IMG/VR virus record: IMGVR_UViG_3300042691_007365
Location: 1 to 22,768 of that record
Origin: a virus
DNA length: 22,768 nt
Reading direction: 5' to 3' (one strand)
Shown here: positions 6,942 to 15,705 of the stretch, piece after piece
Position numbering within the stretch: the stretch's first letter is position 1
Layout: each line of letters opens with the position of its first letter
The notes under the pieces: model-generated
Database searches by the model: none
The model's input: the letters and a program-made list of their open reading frames with translations, nothing else
What the model was told of the DNA's origin: nothing
Program-made: the position numbers and the translations under genes

Positions 6942-8146
6942 TACAAAGCCCTCAACTTCTTGACGTTCAATACCTGTCGGCTAGAGCGCATAGGAATATC
7001 AAACGAATCGATACTGTACCTTTGTCCTTGGAGCCCAGCGTTTTTTTCGGTAATCTCGATAACGTCATGACCCTCAAACAAAGGGTTGACAATCAACGGC
7101 AGCTGGATAGTCTCTTCTACAACTAGGTTCTTTGACAGCTCCACCATCGCACGGTCGAGACACTGTTGAGATGTCTTTAGAGTCGTTGTGCGAATAATCT
7201 TTGTTTTGTCGCCAAGCTCGGCGATTGTTAGACCAGTATTGGATCTTCCATTATATTTTCGCCTAAGGGCGGCGGTGCTAACGTCAGTGCCAGTTCCCTC
7301 GATATACTCACCACGCACAGCAGCGGTTCCATCTGGATTATCTCCAGTTACAACAATGTGATTGTAGATAGTGTGTGACGACTGAGCCTTAGATAGCCCA
7401 AGCATAATCGCATTATCGCCAACTGCAAAGCTTGCGTCTGGAGCGCTGCCGTCAACACCAGTATATGGTGGAAGCGTCATGTCTCTTGTGACCAAGTTAC
7501 CATTGACATCGAAATAGATATCAATGGACCAGTCGCTACACCACTTCTTTAGCTTTTCACCGACGTTTTCGCCGATCTCATAGCTCAAAGTTACGTTTGT
7601 TTGCTTCTCTGATGCAGCTCTCCCAGAGAGCGGATCTAAAGTAAGCCTTGTGGATGGAACGCCATACGTCGCTGCAAGCTGAGTAATGACAGTATTGATT
7701 GCTGTGCCGTTTGCCCAGCCGCTACTGCTACTAAAACTCGCCATCGAGAAGTTATCCCACTGGTCGCTTCCGTCGATGTTGATAACGGCAGCGCCATTCT
7801 CAACGATAACCTCAGCACGATCAACAGTGAAAATTCCGAGAGGAACGTAGGTATAATCCCCACCGATCTTCAAGCCATATTCAATCTTGATAAGCTTATC
7901 CCAGTAGAATACTGAGCTACTATCTTTTGGCGTATATTGACCGTCTTTGTCGATCAGACGGAGCTGACACGTTCTCCGTGTCGCTCGGTCTGTATCGACA
8001 TAGACAACTCCCTCAATCGTTGAGGCTGTCACCTCTTCGATTGGGACTAGGCTGCTGTTCAAGGCAGTAACCTTAATCTTTACGTCACGCACAGGCGCAA
8101 GAAGCGCCTCTTTGAATTCCGAGAGATTAGGGATGCCTGTATACAT
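6941..8146 (-). CDS. Tail hub-like protein (401 aa)
   Basis: The start at 8146 overlaps the preceding stop as TAATG. The protein begins MYTGIPNLSEFKEALLAPVR. Residues about 20-110 form a beta-rich domain with GVVYVDTDRATRRTCQLRLID and a following LIKIEYGLKIGG...VPLGIFTVD. Residues about 115-230 contain INIDGSDQWDNFS and a segment ending LKKWCSDWSIDIYFDVNG, as in hub proteins of the gp27/Tal type. The last third (HTIYNHIVVTGDN, then QCLDRAMVELSKNL and a final GHDVIEITE) resembles the C-terminal hub domains of siphovirus tail proteins and the DUF5047-type proteins of actinophages. It probably forms the tail hub that closes the tube. No lytic enzyme domain is visible. The family call is from memory of patterns. 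Confidence 0.75.
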   Translation of the reverse strand: MYTGIPNLSEFKEALLAPVRDVKIKVTALNSSLVPIEEVTASTIEGVVYVDTDRATRRTCQLRLIDKDGQYTPKDSSSVFYWDKLIKIEYGLKIGGDYTYVPLGIFTVDRAEVIVENGAAVINIDGSDQWDNFSMASFSSSSGWANGTAINTVITQLAATYGVPSTRLTLDPLSGRAASEKQTNVTLSYEIGENVGEKLKKWCSDWSIDIYFDVNGNLVTRDMTLPPYTGVDGSAPDASFAVGDNAIMLGLSKAQSSHTIYNHIVVTGDNPDGTAAVRGEYIEGTGTDVSTAALRRKYNGRSNTGLTIAELGDKTKIIRTTTLKTSQQCLDRAMVELSKNLVVEETIQLPLIVNPLFEGHDVIEITEKNAGLQGQRYSIDSFDIPMRSSRQVLNVKKLRAL

Positions 8147-11100
8147 TAGTCAACCTCAATATATGAAACTGATAGCTGCACAGTTCCTGCTGTGGAATAC
8201 TGATAAGATGGAGTTCCAAAATATACTTTATACACATCTCCAAATGGAGTTTTCAAGTACAAAGGAACGGCAAGAGCAAAGAGTTCTTTAATCTTTAGCA
8301 TTTTCTGTGCCGTCTCATCGTGCGGAATATACGCGCTGATATTCCCCTCTACGCCATATTGACCATATCGCACAACAACCTTTTTACCTCGACCGAACGG
8401 CTCGAAGACTTCTTCTTGGTATGGATTTGTGCGATCTTCGCTGTTCACATAGAGCTCAACGCCCAGCGATTCGTTATCCTCATAAACAATCCACCAGTTG
8501 TCAGATTCAGACGCTGCTGTAATAGCTGGCGTTGCATCAATATCAGAATCAACAGCATTAGATCCAGCTGGTTGAGAGGTCTGAGTAATTTTATACTCAT
8601 ACTTTGCGCCAATGCCAGAGCTAAAATCAACATAGTCAATAGTTTGAATGTCGTCTATTGATGTCACAAGAGTAAAATTATCTGCCGTATTAGAAGTTTT
8701 TCGGTAGATATTATATTTCACAAATGATGCATCCGATGACTGATTCCAGTGAAGAACTAGACTCCCTTGACCCTGAGTGATATAAAGACCAGTAATAATT
8801 GCTGGAGCATCCCATAGCGCAAGATAAGTTGCTGAAATTGTTGCAGACTCAACATCGTCTGAGTCAGTCACTGTAACCTCAAATTTATACGTTGCGTTAT
8901 TCAAAATAACATTTTCTGGGGCATCAAACGATGCAGAAGATGTTAGGATAAATCCACTATCATAACGTACAGCATTTGAAGCGCTGGTTTCAATAATCCT
9001 AAGCCTTCGGCTTTTTTGTGCCTTAGAGAATGCACCAGTATAGGTGTAGCTCAGCAAAGGCAGCGGATTATTAATTTTACCAGTCGTCAAGTCAGAAGCG
9101 TCTACAGCAAGACTTGAGATGGTCGGACCATCTGTGGGCTTGAACGCAACATACTCGGAGTACGAACCAGTTGCATTCGATGCTGCAGAGTTATCGATGT
9201 ATTGTGATCGGTATCGGTACTGAACATTCTTTGTCAGCGTCGTACCACCAGCTCCAGCAGTTGTCGTTACACCAGATGCACCCTGAGACAGGGTGTTATC
9301 GGTGCTGGATAGACCAGCAGTCTTAGTCATTGTGTACATCACTACAGAGTCGCTTGATCGGCTAACTTCAATAGATATCGATGTCGGTGAATCTGTAAAT
9401 CCATTCGAAAGATCCTGATCAGAGAATCTTGCAGTAATTTGTGGATTAATCGACGTGATTGCCTGATTGTTTGTCGGGCTAATGTTTTGAGCAACTGGAG
9501 CTGAATTTGTCCAAAAGACAGACTTGGCAGACTCAGGTTGCGTAACATTGCTTGTATCTCGCCAGACTACAGACCATTGATATCTTGTTCCCCATTCTAG
9601 CGCTGGAGTTCCAGCGTAGGTATATGGAGTGGATAGAGTGGTAGCACTTGGACTTACCGCCGTAGGTCCAATTGTACGAATTAACGTACCATTGGTATCA
9701 TAGATCTTCAGCGAATACTGATTCATAAGCGATGGAGTTGTGAAATTGAACGAAGGAGTAAGAGTTTTTACCCATCCAGTTCCGCCAGAGGTTGCTGGTG
9801 TCATATCTGTAACACCCGCAGCATCCGTCACAAATGTTGCTTGCGAAGAAGTGCTGGATGAAGTTCCATTGCTATCTTTTACAACAGCAGTCCAGTAATA
9901 AGTAGTACTGTAGCTTAGATTAAAGTACGTCGTACCGCCACTACCATACTGTTTAGTAAAAGATGCAACACCAGAGGCAAAATCCCCACTGTCCCACATC
10001 ATTACGTTGTCGCTAGCCCTATAGACTCGAATCCTTGCAAGCGCGATATAATCGCCACTATCTGGGTCAGAGGCGCTTCCGCTCAATGTCGGAGTTAGGT
10101 TTGGGACAACAGTTGATCCAGTTGGCGTTAATCCAGTTGGCGTATTTGGCTTTGTGTTCTGCTTAAACGTATCTGTCCCAGATGAATATGGACCCCAAGT
10201 TCCAGACGAATCTGCAGTCCTGGCACGCCAATAATATGTCGTATTGTAGGCGAGTGCCGCAGTGTAGGTATAGGCAAAGCTTGAACCGCTTGACGTAACT
10301 TCACCACTGTCCTGTACAATTGTTGTAAATCCAGAATCGCTTGCGATCTGCACCTGGTACTTCGACATTGTATCGCCAGCATCTGGATCACTAAATGTTC
10401 CAGAGAGCTGCTTATTAGAGATTACTGAACCACCAGTTGGAGATAGATTGGTTGGTGCATTTGGTGCAGTATTTGAATTTGATGTTATCTCAAGCTGCGG
10501 AGGGTTTGAACCCTCAATAGATTGAACCTGCGCAAAAGAGCTAGTGCTCCCTGCAGACTCGTCATCAATCCTAAGAAGGAAACCCCTAAAGGTGAATGTT
10601 GCTTTATTAGCAAGCACCCACTGCATTAGAGATGTAACATTAATGTTAATCGGTGTATTATTTGCAATAACACCGCTAAGGGGATATGATGCATATGATG
10701 GAGTAGTAAGGAACGTCCCATTCGCAAACTGTGTTTCCCAGTTATACCCAGACTTAGATGTCCATCCAGAAGCTGGGAATGGGGTACCGCCACCAGTATT
10801 CACAATTGTGTTATTTGCAAGATAGACACGAATTGTCCTATTTGTCGAGTTGCCAGAATTTCCTGCATTATTGGTTGATGTTCCACTGTGATAGTACCAA
10901 AGCTTTAGCGTAGCATTGGTAATGCTGGTTATACCAGTAGTGGTAAATTCGTTAAAGTCAATTCGTGCACGCCAGACATATTGACCGTCTGCGCTTACCC
11001 CGATTGGAGACATGTAGCCAGTGGCGTTCCAATCGCTCGTGTATCCAGAGCCATTTGGGTTATTGATCGCCGTAGCGTCTGCGCTTGCGATTAGTGCCAT
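8146..11100 (-). CDS. Large distal tail protein with fibronectin-like repeats (984 aa)
   Basis: The ATG at 11100 follows CGGAGGTAGC, a clear ribosome binding site. Residues 1-205 form a beta domain (RARIDFNEF, ATLKLWYYHSG, then INVTSLMQWVLANK, FRGFLLRIDDE and PQLEIT) that looks like the carbohydrate-binding DNRLRE type. Residues about 212-845 hold roughly six fibronectin/Ig-like repeats, often marked by P-x-SPTGG, SDPDAGD, YNTTYYWRAR; the last one (about 764-845) has HWNQSSDASFVKYNIYRK. The last 120 residues (WWIVYEDNESLGVELYVN, then EGNISAYIP, ending VSYIEVD) look like a distal-tail ring core. The gene follows the tape measure, the usual place for distal tail proteins. It is much longer than a usual 250-300 residue distal tail protein because of the added surface-binding domains. 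Confidence 0.8.
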   Translation of the reverse strand: MALIASADATAINNPNGSGYTSDWNATGYMSPIGVSADGQYVWRARIDFNEFTTTGITSITNATLKLWYYHSGTSTNNAGNSGNSTNRTIRVYLANNTIVNTGGGTPFPASGWTSKSGYNWETQFANGTFLTTPSYASYPLSGVIANNTPININVTSLMQWVLANKATFTFRGFLLRIDDESAGSTSSFAQVQSIEGSNPPQLEITSNSNTAPNAPTNLSPTGGSVISNKQLSGTFSDPDAGDTMSKYQVQIASDSGFTTIVQDSGEVTSSGSSFAYTYTAALAYNTTYYWRARTADSSGTWGPYSSGTDTFKQNTKPNTPTGLTPTGSTVVPNLTPTLSGSASDPDSGDYIALARIRVYRASDNVMMWDSGDFASGVASFTKQYGSGGTTYFNLSYSTTYYWTAVVKDSNGTSSSTSSQATFVTDAAGVTDMTPATSGGTGWVKTLTPSFNFTTPSLMNQYSLKIYDTNGTLIRTIGPTAVSPSATTLSTPYTYAGTPALEWGTRYQWSVVWRDTSNVTQPESAKSVFWTNSAPVAQNISPTNNQAITSINPQITARFSDQDLSNGFTDSPTSISIEVSRSSDSVVMYTMTKTAGLSSTDNTLSQGASGVTTTAGAGGTTLTKNVQYRYRSQYIDNSAASNATGSYSEYVAFKPTDGPTISSLAVDASDLTTGKINNPLPLLSYTYTGAFSKAQKSRRLRIIETSASNAVRYDSGFILTSSASFDAPENVILNNATYKFEVTVTDSDDVESATISATYLALWDAPAIITGLYITQGQGSLVLHWNQSSDASFVKYNIYRKTSNTADNFTLVTSIDDIQTIDYVDFSSGIGAKYEYKITQTSQPAGSNAVDSDIDATPAITAASESDNWWIVYEDNESLGVELYVNSEDRTNPYQEEVFEPFGRGKKVVVRYGQYGVEGNISAYIPHDETAQKMLKIKELFALAVPLYLKTPFGDVYKVYFGTPSYQYSTAGTVQLSVSYIEVD

Positions 11101-11117
11101 GCTACCTCCGATGTATT

Positions 11118-11143
11118 GGGGGAGGAGCCGAAGCCCCTCCCCC
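11118..11143 (-). promoter_or_regulatory. Stable UUCG-loop RNA hairpin after the tape measure gene
   Basis: On the minus strand the gap reads GGGGGAGGGGC, then TTCG, then GCTCCTCCCCC: an 11-bp stem with one G-U pair and a C(UUCG)G loop, among the most stable RNA hairpins. On the plus strand the G-U pair becomes A-C and the loop becomes CGAA, so the structure favours the minus-strand transcript. It starts 5 bases after the tape measure stop and ends 17 bases before the next ATG. No U run follows, so it does not look like a classical intrinsic terminator. It more likely protects the 3' end of the tape measure message from exonucleases or marks a processing point. Confidence 0.7.
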
Positions 11144-11148
11144 GTGAA

Positions 11149-14100
11149 CTATTGCGTCTTGATTGTGTGCTGCAAGTTAGTGATGAAGACATCACCGCTG
11201 AGCAGCTGTGCAACCTCTGCAGCCGAGGCATTCTTGAGAACGCCATTCGGATCTGTGACGACGTGATTGATTGTCAGTGTATTGTTATTGCTTCGTGTTA
11301 CCGAAGAGCTAGCTGCACCACCAAGGATTGCATTTAGCCGAGAAGCCTCAGCCGCAAGTGCAGACTCACGGGACTGCATGCCAGCAATAAGGCTATCCAC
11401 AAAACTCGCACCGACAAGCTGAGTTGTCGACGCAAATGCTTCAATAATTGCAAGAACGCTATTGACTGCGGTCTGGAGAGAATCAGCAAGTAGTGCTGGG
11501 TCCCCACCAGTCTCAGTCGCTAGCTTGAAGAACGCATCGAGGGCACCAGCAATTGCCTGTGCAGCCTCAGCCGCGTCCTTCGCCATCTGAATCATACCGA
11601 CAGGCATCGCAGCGGCGATATCCGCCATCTTCTTAATGCCCATCTCGATCCAGCCAAATACCTTGTCGTAATCGATCTCTTCCCTGAATTGATCAACAAA
11701 GTCCATCTGCTTTACGAATGCATCATAGGTCCCGCCGACTGCATCAGCAATCGCTTTCGCTACCATTGCAAACGTATTGACAACTTCCCACTGATCTTTA
11801 TTCAACGAGAATCGACCCATTGAAACGAGCATCTGGCGAATTGCGATCTCGATTGTATCTACGACTGCTTGAAGCATGCTCGGCAGCGGTCGCACATAGT
11901 TTCGTAGATCTTTGAATGCACCGATAGCCGCACCGATAGTGCCAAGGACTGCGTTAGCAGCTTCGGCAAATGCCTTCGCCTTATCGAGCATTGGCTGAGT
12001 TGGAGCTGATGCAAGCTGTCTTGTGAACGCCTGCACAGCTTTTCCAATGTCAGCTGCAATTTGCTTGAGTACTCGCTCTGGAGGATTGTATACTCCAGTT
12101 GCCATTGAGTTGAACGCATCAACTGCAGCGCCAACAGCGCCAACGACTGCGGTTGCAGAGTCAGCATAGAACTGAACGATAGCAACTTGGCTACCAGTAA
12201 ACTTCTTAGCTTCAGCAACCATTGCAGTCATTGCAATGGACATATCTGTAATAATTCGCTTAATCGCCGCTGGTTTAGGAGACTTGTACTCCGCCAGCTT
12301 TGTTGCGGCTTCAACCATACCGCCAACAGCGGAGGCTACGCCTCCAACCGCAGTGGCAAAGTTTCCTACCTTGTCAAGCGTTTTATTAGAGAAGGCTTTT
12401 GCATAAGGTGCAGCCAGCTTGATTGCAAGCTTCATTGCCTCTGCAACTTCGCCCATCGTCTTACGGATCAACGCCTTAAGGTTCAAGCCTTCAATCTTGT
12501 AGAGAGCCTCAGCGAGGCTTGCAGCCTGTTGAGCAAGCTCGAGAGCTTTTTCACGAGCAGACTGCTTGTTGCCTGTAGAAGTACTACCGCCGCCTCCGCC
12601 ACCACCACCGCCATTTGTAGGCGTTGGCTTTGGCATTGCGCCGATAGTGCCAAGTGATTCCCGCTCCATTCGGCGGAAGTCAACTAAGGCTTCAGCTCTT
12701 GCGAGATCATTTGTCTTATTAACCAGTTCAACTAGCTTTAGACGTTCTGCCTCGAGCTGCTTAATACGCTCTTCGTTCTGAGCTCTCTGTGGTCCATAGA
12801 GTCGATCAGACTGCTCCTTTAGGGAGAGAATCTGAAGCTCTACTTCTTTTAGTTTTTCTTTGTTTTTATCAAGAGAATCGTCGTTAAGTTTCTTTAGCTC
12901 GCCAGTGACGCTGTTAATAACATCGCCTAGCCCGCCAAGAACATCACCAACAAATCCGAATGCTGCCCCTAGGACATCAGCCGCTATCTTGAGCGGTCCT
13001 CCGTCCCCAAAGAGCTTGCCAAACTGAATTCCAACCCATCTACCCATCTCAAAGAGTAAGCCGAGGGCGGAAGTCAGAACGTCAACTGCTGATACAACGA
13101 CACCAAACACATCTCCGAGTGTCTTCATGACACCAGAAAGAGCTTCGGTTTCGCTCTTGCCTCCACTGATTGCCTGGAAGAATCCAATAAGTGCTCCAGC
13201 AACCAGCGAAATAAATGCCTGCCATGTTACAGACAGGAATCTTCCAAATTTAGCGATACCACCTAGCACTCCACCAAGTACTTTAGTGATGCCACCCATT
13301 GCAGCAGTGGATACTTTTGCTCCAGAACTGATTGCAGCGAATGGTGCTTTAACCTTGGTAAGGAGACCGCTAAAGAGATTGCGCATAAATCCAAGTGTTT
13401 TTGTAAATGGATTTATATCTCGGATAGATGTCTTTACGGCTGCTGATGTACCTTCTGCTACCACTTTAGTTGTGGCTGCAGCAGCTTCTCCAGCTGCACC
13501 AAGACCAGTCATCTTTCCGACGAGAAGTCCGATTTCTTTAAATGCTACTCTTGTTACAAGCAGGATTGCTCCTACGAGACCAAGGATAGACCCGCCAACA
13601 GTAGCGATAACGCCACCTAGCACTGTGATTTGAGCAATTGTGCTAACCAGCTCTGGGTTTGCTTTTGCGAATGCATCGAATCGTTGTGCGATGTCAGCAA
13701 GAGCGTAAGAAAGTTGTTCAATGGCTGGCGCAAGAGCCTCACCAAACGTAGCCTTGATATTCCTAATGGAATTATCAATTCTCCCAAGTGCAGCTTTTGT
13801 TGATTTTCCGACGAGATCTGTTGCGCTTGCGAAGAGTTCTCGTGCCTTTGCAGCGTCTCCAACACCCTTGGTATTGTTACCAATAGCTGTGGTGCCGCGT
13901 TCCATTGCTTCGCGCTCTTTGTCGATAAGTTGCGTAAGTGCAGGAACCTCTGCCGCAGTAGCGATAATACCAAGGATATTACCACGTTGCTCTTGGTTCA
14001 TTTTTCCTGTGACGGTTGCGAGAGCCTGGATATATCCCTGCATCCCGATAAACTCGCCCTTAGGGAAAACAAGATCCTTAAAGCTCTTGTTCAAACCAAG

Positions 14101-15642
14101 TTGAGACTTAACTGCTTTATCTAGCGCAACTGTTGCACGGTTTGCAGGATCGTTGAGCTGCAGGAACATCTGTCGGACTGCGCGTCCAGCCATTGTTCCA
14201 CGGATACCGCTATCCGCAAGCAGCGCAAGAGCCTTGAGCGTGTCCTCAAAGGATACGCCTGCTTGGTGCGCAACTGGACCAAGCATCTTGAGTGATTCAA
14301 TAAAATCTGGGAATTCTGCTGCCGTTTTTTGTGCTGCATAGTACAGCTGCTCAGTAACAGTTCCAGCATTTTCCATTGGCATAGCGAACTGATTGAGCAC
14401 GCCATATACGCCCTTAATGGTTGTTTCCATATCGGACGATGTAATGGCTGCTGCATTCATGATGGGCGTAAGTTTGCTCATCATGTCGTTCAAATCGCTT
14501 GTACTATCTACCGCAGAACCAGTGGTTGATGCGAAGAAGTACATGCCCTTGGCGATATCTTCAGATGAGAAATATCCCATCGTTTCGGCGAGCCGCTTGG
14601 CACGCTGATTCATCTCGTCGACCATGACAGATGAGCCACTTGTCGCGGCTGCTGCACGGAGGACTTGATACTCGATATTGCCAAACGCCTCAACAGATTC
14701 TCTGCCGAGGACCTTGAGCTGATCACCGTAGTTCTTTAGCTGACCACCAGCAATCGTAAGCGCGTAGGCTTGACGACGAGCTTGGTCAATTTGAGCCTGT
14801 TGCGCAGCAATCTTTTGCTGTCGCTCTTGCTCTGCCGTAAGTTGCTTTTGTGTAACAAGGCGAAGCTTTTCTGATGTAGTAAGCTTTGCCTCTTCTTCTT
14901 TAGTGAGTTTAAGTTTTTGCAGACCGCTAGAAAGCTGACCATTAATCCCGACAAGAATTCTATCACGCTCAGTTTCTTCGCGCTTTAGATCCTTATTGTA
15001 GCGGGTAACAGCTTTGGTAAGCTCAGCTTCGGCTGACTTTAGGCGATTCTGGGTTTCTCCGAGTCGCTTAACTCCAGCCTCATCAGTCGCAAGAACTGCG
15101 CGTAGGTCGTATTCTTTTCGGAGATCAGCTACCTTTGCTCGAAGATCTGATACAATTGTAGCCTGCGTACGGAGTTTTTGTTTGTACGCTTCTGCATTTG
15201 CAGAGATGTCACGCCATGTTCCATCTACCTTGAACAGCGCAGTGCTGATCTTAGGAATTGAATTGGCAGTATTTGTTAGAGCACGCTGTAATTGTTTTGC
15301 CTCTTTGTCACTCAGCTGCCTACGAAGTTTTTCGGCACCTGTTGCTGCACGCTCAAATTCTTTCCCGAGCGACTTGCTGCCCATTGTAGTGACAAGGGTC
15401 TTATGTGCGCTTTCAACCTGCTTGATATCTTTGGCAAACTGAGCGCCAATTGAACCTTTTGCAGGAAGAGGCATATTTGCTGGAAGAGCAAGGATTTGCC
15501 CAATCCTCTTTGCAAACTTCTCGTATTCGCCTTGTAGTTCCTTAGGTGCAAACTTCTTCCAAAGCGCACCCATATTCGCCGCTGCCTGAGCAAGCGGCTG
15601 AATATCAGCTTTTACTCTTGCATTAAATTCAAGATCTGCCAT
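11149..15642 (-). CDS. Tape measure protein (1497 aa)
   Basis: The frame is open from a GTG at 15648, but the GTG lies inside the ribosome binding site GGAGGT (15647-15652); the ATG at 15642, four bases after it, is the likely start (MADLEFNARVKAD). Residues about 50-330 are charged, Lys/Glu/Gln-rich and coiled-coil-like. Residues about 330-640 are the conserved phage minor tail core of the TP901 type, with YFSSEDIAKGMYFFAS and later GIRGTMAGRAVRQMFLQL. Residues about 664-699 and 804-826 are long hydrophobic segments that could enter the host membrane during DNA injection. A run of nine glycines lies at about residues 1009-1019. The protein is packed inside the tail tube, sets its length (about 220 nm at 1.5 angstrom per residue) and may aid DNA transfer. 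No peptidase or lytic domain is obvious. Confidence 0.95.
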   Translation of the reverse strand: MADLEFNARVKADIQPLAQAAANMGALWKKFAPKELQGEYEKFAKRIGQILALPANMPLPAKGSIGAQFAKDIKQVESAHKTLVTTMGSKSLGKEFERAATGAEKLRRQLSDKEAKQLQRALTNTANSIPKISTALFKVDGTWRDISANAEAYKQKLRTQATIVSDLRAKVADLRKEYDLRAVLATDEAGVKRLGETQNRLKSAEAELTKAVTRYNKDLKREETERDRILVGINGQLSSGLQKLKLTKEEEAKLTTSEKLRLVTQKQLTAEQERQQKIAAQQAQIDQARRQAYALTIAGGQLKNYGDQLKVLGRESVEAFGNIEYQVLRAAAATSGSSVMVDEMNQRAKRLAETMGYFSSEDIAKGMYFFASTTGSAVDSTSDLNDMMSKLTPIMNAAAITSSDMETTIKGVYGVLNQFAMPMENAGTVTEQLYYAAQKTAAEFPDFIESLKMLGPVAHQAGVSFEDTLKALALLADSGIRGTMAGRAVRQMFLQLNDPANRATVALDKAVKSQLGLNKSFKDLVFPKGEFIGMQGYIQALATVTGKMNQEQRGNILGIIATAAEVPALTQLIDKEREAMERGTTAIGNNTKGVGDAAKARELFASATDLVGKSTKAALGRIDNSIRNIKATFGEALAPAIEQLSYALADIAQRFDAFAKANPELVSTIAQITVLGGVIATVGGSILGLVGAILLVTRVAFKEIGLLVGKMTGLGAAGEAAAATTKVVAEGTSAAVKTSIRDINPFTKTLGFMRNLFSGLLTKVKAPFAAISSGAKVSTAAMGGITKVLGGVLGGIAKFGRFLSVTWQAFISLVAGALIGFFQAISGGKSETEALSGVMKTLGDVFGVVVSAVDVLTSALGLLFEMGRWVGIQFGKLFGDGGPLKIAADVLGAAFGFVGDVLGGLGDVINSVTGELKKLNDDSLDKNKEKLKEVELQILSLKEQSDRLYGPQRAQNEERIKQLEAERLKLVELVNKTNDLARAEALVDFRRMERESLGTIGAMPKPTPTNGGGGGGGGGSTSTGNKQSAREKALELAQQAASLAEALYKIEGLNLKALIRKTMGEVAEAMKLAIKLAAPYAKAFSNKTLDKVGNFATAVGGVASAVGGMVEAATKLAEYKSPKPAAIKRIITDMSIAMTAMVAEAKKFTGSQVAIVQFYADSATAVVGAVGAAVDAFNSMATGVYNPPERVLKQIAADIGKAVQAFTRQLASAPTQPMLDKAKAFAEAANAVLGTIGAAIGAFKDLRNYVRPLPSMLQAVVDTIEIAIRQMLVSMGRFSLNKDQWEVVNTFAMVAKAIADAVGGTYDAFVKQMDFVDQFREEIDYDKVFGWIEMGIKKMADIAAAMPVGMIQMAKDAAEAAQAIAGALDAFFKLATETGGDPALLADSLQTAVNSVLAIIEAFASTTQLVGASFVDSLIAGMQSRESALAAEASRLNAILGGAASSSVTRSNNNTLTINHVVTDPNGVLKNASAAEVAQLLSGDVFITNLQHTIKTQ

Positions 15643-15646
15643 TTGC

Positions 15647-15652
15647 ACCTCC
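15647..15652 (-). promoter_or_regulatory. Ribosome binding site that decides the tape measure start
   Basis: GGAGGT lies four bases ahead of the ATG at 15642. The in-frame GTG at 15648 overlaps this site and so cannot be its start. The tape measure therefore begins two codons later than the longest open frame. Confidence 0.75.
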
Positions 15653-15659
15653 AGAGAAA

Positions 15660-15699
15660 GTAAAAGATGCCCACACAGGGGATAGCCTGTGCGGGCATC
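15660..15699 (-). terminator. Intrinsic-terminator-like hairpin between the chaperone GT and tape measure genes
   Basis: On the minus strand GATGCCCGCACAGG pairs with CCTGTGTGGGCATC over 14 bp (one G-U pair), with a six-base loop CTATCC, and is followed at once by TTTTACTTTCT. This has the form of an intrinsic terminator. It lies after the stop of the frameshift product (15706) and just ahead of the tape measure ribosome binding site. On the plus strand the G-U pair becomes A-C. Since all genes run in one direction and the tape measure has no obvious promoter in the gap, partial termination is the simplest reading: a full stop would prevent tape measure expression. The expected effect is lower tape measure and tail-tip transcription than tail tube. 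Confidence 0.75.
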
Positions 15700-15705
15700 T
15701 AGTGG

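Noticed and set aside
12586-12614. Run of nine glycine codons in the tape measure considered as a frameshift or repeat array
   Set aside because: The codons vary in the third base and the frame stays open on both sides; it is a flexible linker between domains.
12187-12657. Plus-strand frame of 156 codons within the tape measure gene
   Set aside because: Antisense shadow; Cys/Arg/Leu-rich translation without recognisable domain or ribosome binding site.
13127-13633. Plus-strand frame of 168 codons within the tape measure gene
   Set aside because: A shadow of the Ala/Gly-rich tape measure coding strand (Pro/Ala/Thr/Ser-rich translation, no family pattern).
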